Below are positions 40,709 through 40,759 of a stretch of 40,759 bases of DNA, piece after piece; position 1 is the stretch's first letter, and each line of letters opens with the position of its first letter. The DNA is taken from the NCBI GenBank assembly GCA_040384645.1, contig JAZKIX010000174.1:1-40759 (forward strand), written 5' to 3'. The DNA comes from JAZKIX01 sp040384645 (GTDB lineage: Bacteria > Pseudomonadota > Gammaproteobacteria > Burkholderiales > Burkholderiaceae_D). A program made the position numbers and the translations under genes. Under the pieces are notes generated by a model. The model ran no database searches. It was not told the DNA's origin and saw only the letters and a program-made list of their open reading frames with translations.

Positions 40709-40759
40709 GCGGGAGTAGCTCAGTTGGTAGAGCGCAACCTTGCCAAGGTTGAGGTCGAG
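40709..40759 (+). tRNA. tRNA-Gly(GCC), cut by window end
   Basis: The sequence begins GCGGGAGTAGCTCAG, with a D-arm typical of glycine tRNA. The anticodon stem is CAACC/GGTTG and its loop TTGCCAA carries anticodon GCC (40742-40744). Only the first 51 nt are inside the window. Its position after uvrC and pgsA matches the classical glycine tRNA locus of proteobacteria. Confidence 0.95.

Overview
The window is a gene-dense stretch of chromosome from a betaproteobacterium, most likely Burkholderiales and probably Oxalobacteraceae (a Herminiimonas, Glaciimonas or Undibacterium relative). The evidence is the gene order leuC, entericidin, leuD, leuB, asd, fimV, truA, trpF, trpB, trpA, accD, folC, SPOR gene, cvpA, purF, metZ, plus uvrC-pgsA-tRNA-Gly, together with the protein sequences and a base composition that looks near 50% GC by eye. 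The genus is an inference; no 16S gene is present. It is a draft assembly: three runs of exactly 10 N interrupt three otherwise intact genes.

Layout. 1-2.6 kb: a minus-strand cluster msrB-yciB-bolA-peptidyl-prolyl isomerase ending at a clear terminator. 2.8-7.1 kb: minus-strand selO, then a wrbA-DUF2069-FAD oxidase cluster. 7.3-11.6 kb: a YihY/BrkB membrane protein, a convergent YbfB-type MFS transporter, a CBS-pair protein and an FAD-dependent oxidoreductase (N gap in its Rossmann loop). 11.7-13.6 kb: an MFS-acyltransferase fusion of the LplT-Aas type. 13.7-16.0 kb: a REC-DUF3369-GGDEF-EAL protein (minus). 16.3-18.8 kb: aroC and an MFS transporter. 19.0-23.7 kb: the leucine operon with an embedded entericidin-like lipoprotein, ending with asd and a terminator. 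24.0-27.9 kb: fimV and truA. 28.1-34.9 kb: trpFBA, accD, folC, a SPOR protein and cvpA. 34.9-40.7 kb: purF, metZ (broken by foreign sequence and a gap), uvrC, pgsA and the start of tRNA-Gly(GCC) behind a strong promoter.

The genes are mostly housekeeping: branched-chain, aromatic and sulfur amino-acid biosynthesis, fatty-acid and folate metabolism, purine synthesis, DNA repair, envelope assembly and redox repair (MsrB, SelO, WrbA). I saw no prophage, CRISPR array, secretion cluster or intact insertion sequence.

The most interesting signal is not a gene. Six intergenic copies of a 76-79 bp element (about 80-155, 4333-4409, 11603-11681, 17442-17518, 27974-28050, 37961-38036) share a GGG(A/G)GTAT head, an invariant CCGCACG core and an ATAC-N8-GTAT dyad tail at nearly fixed spacing. 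Four of the six lie 38-126 nt upstream of a gene and in its orientation. I do not recognise the family. A second, unrelated structure is a 237-bp unit with nested inverted repeats between msrB and selO.
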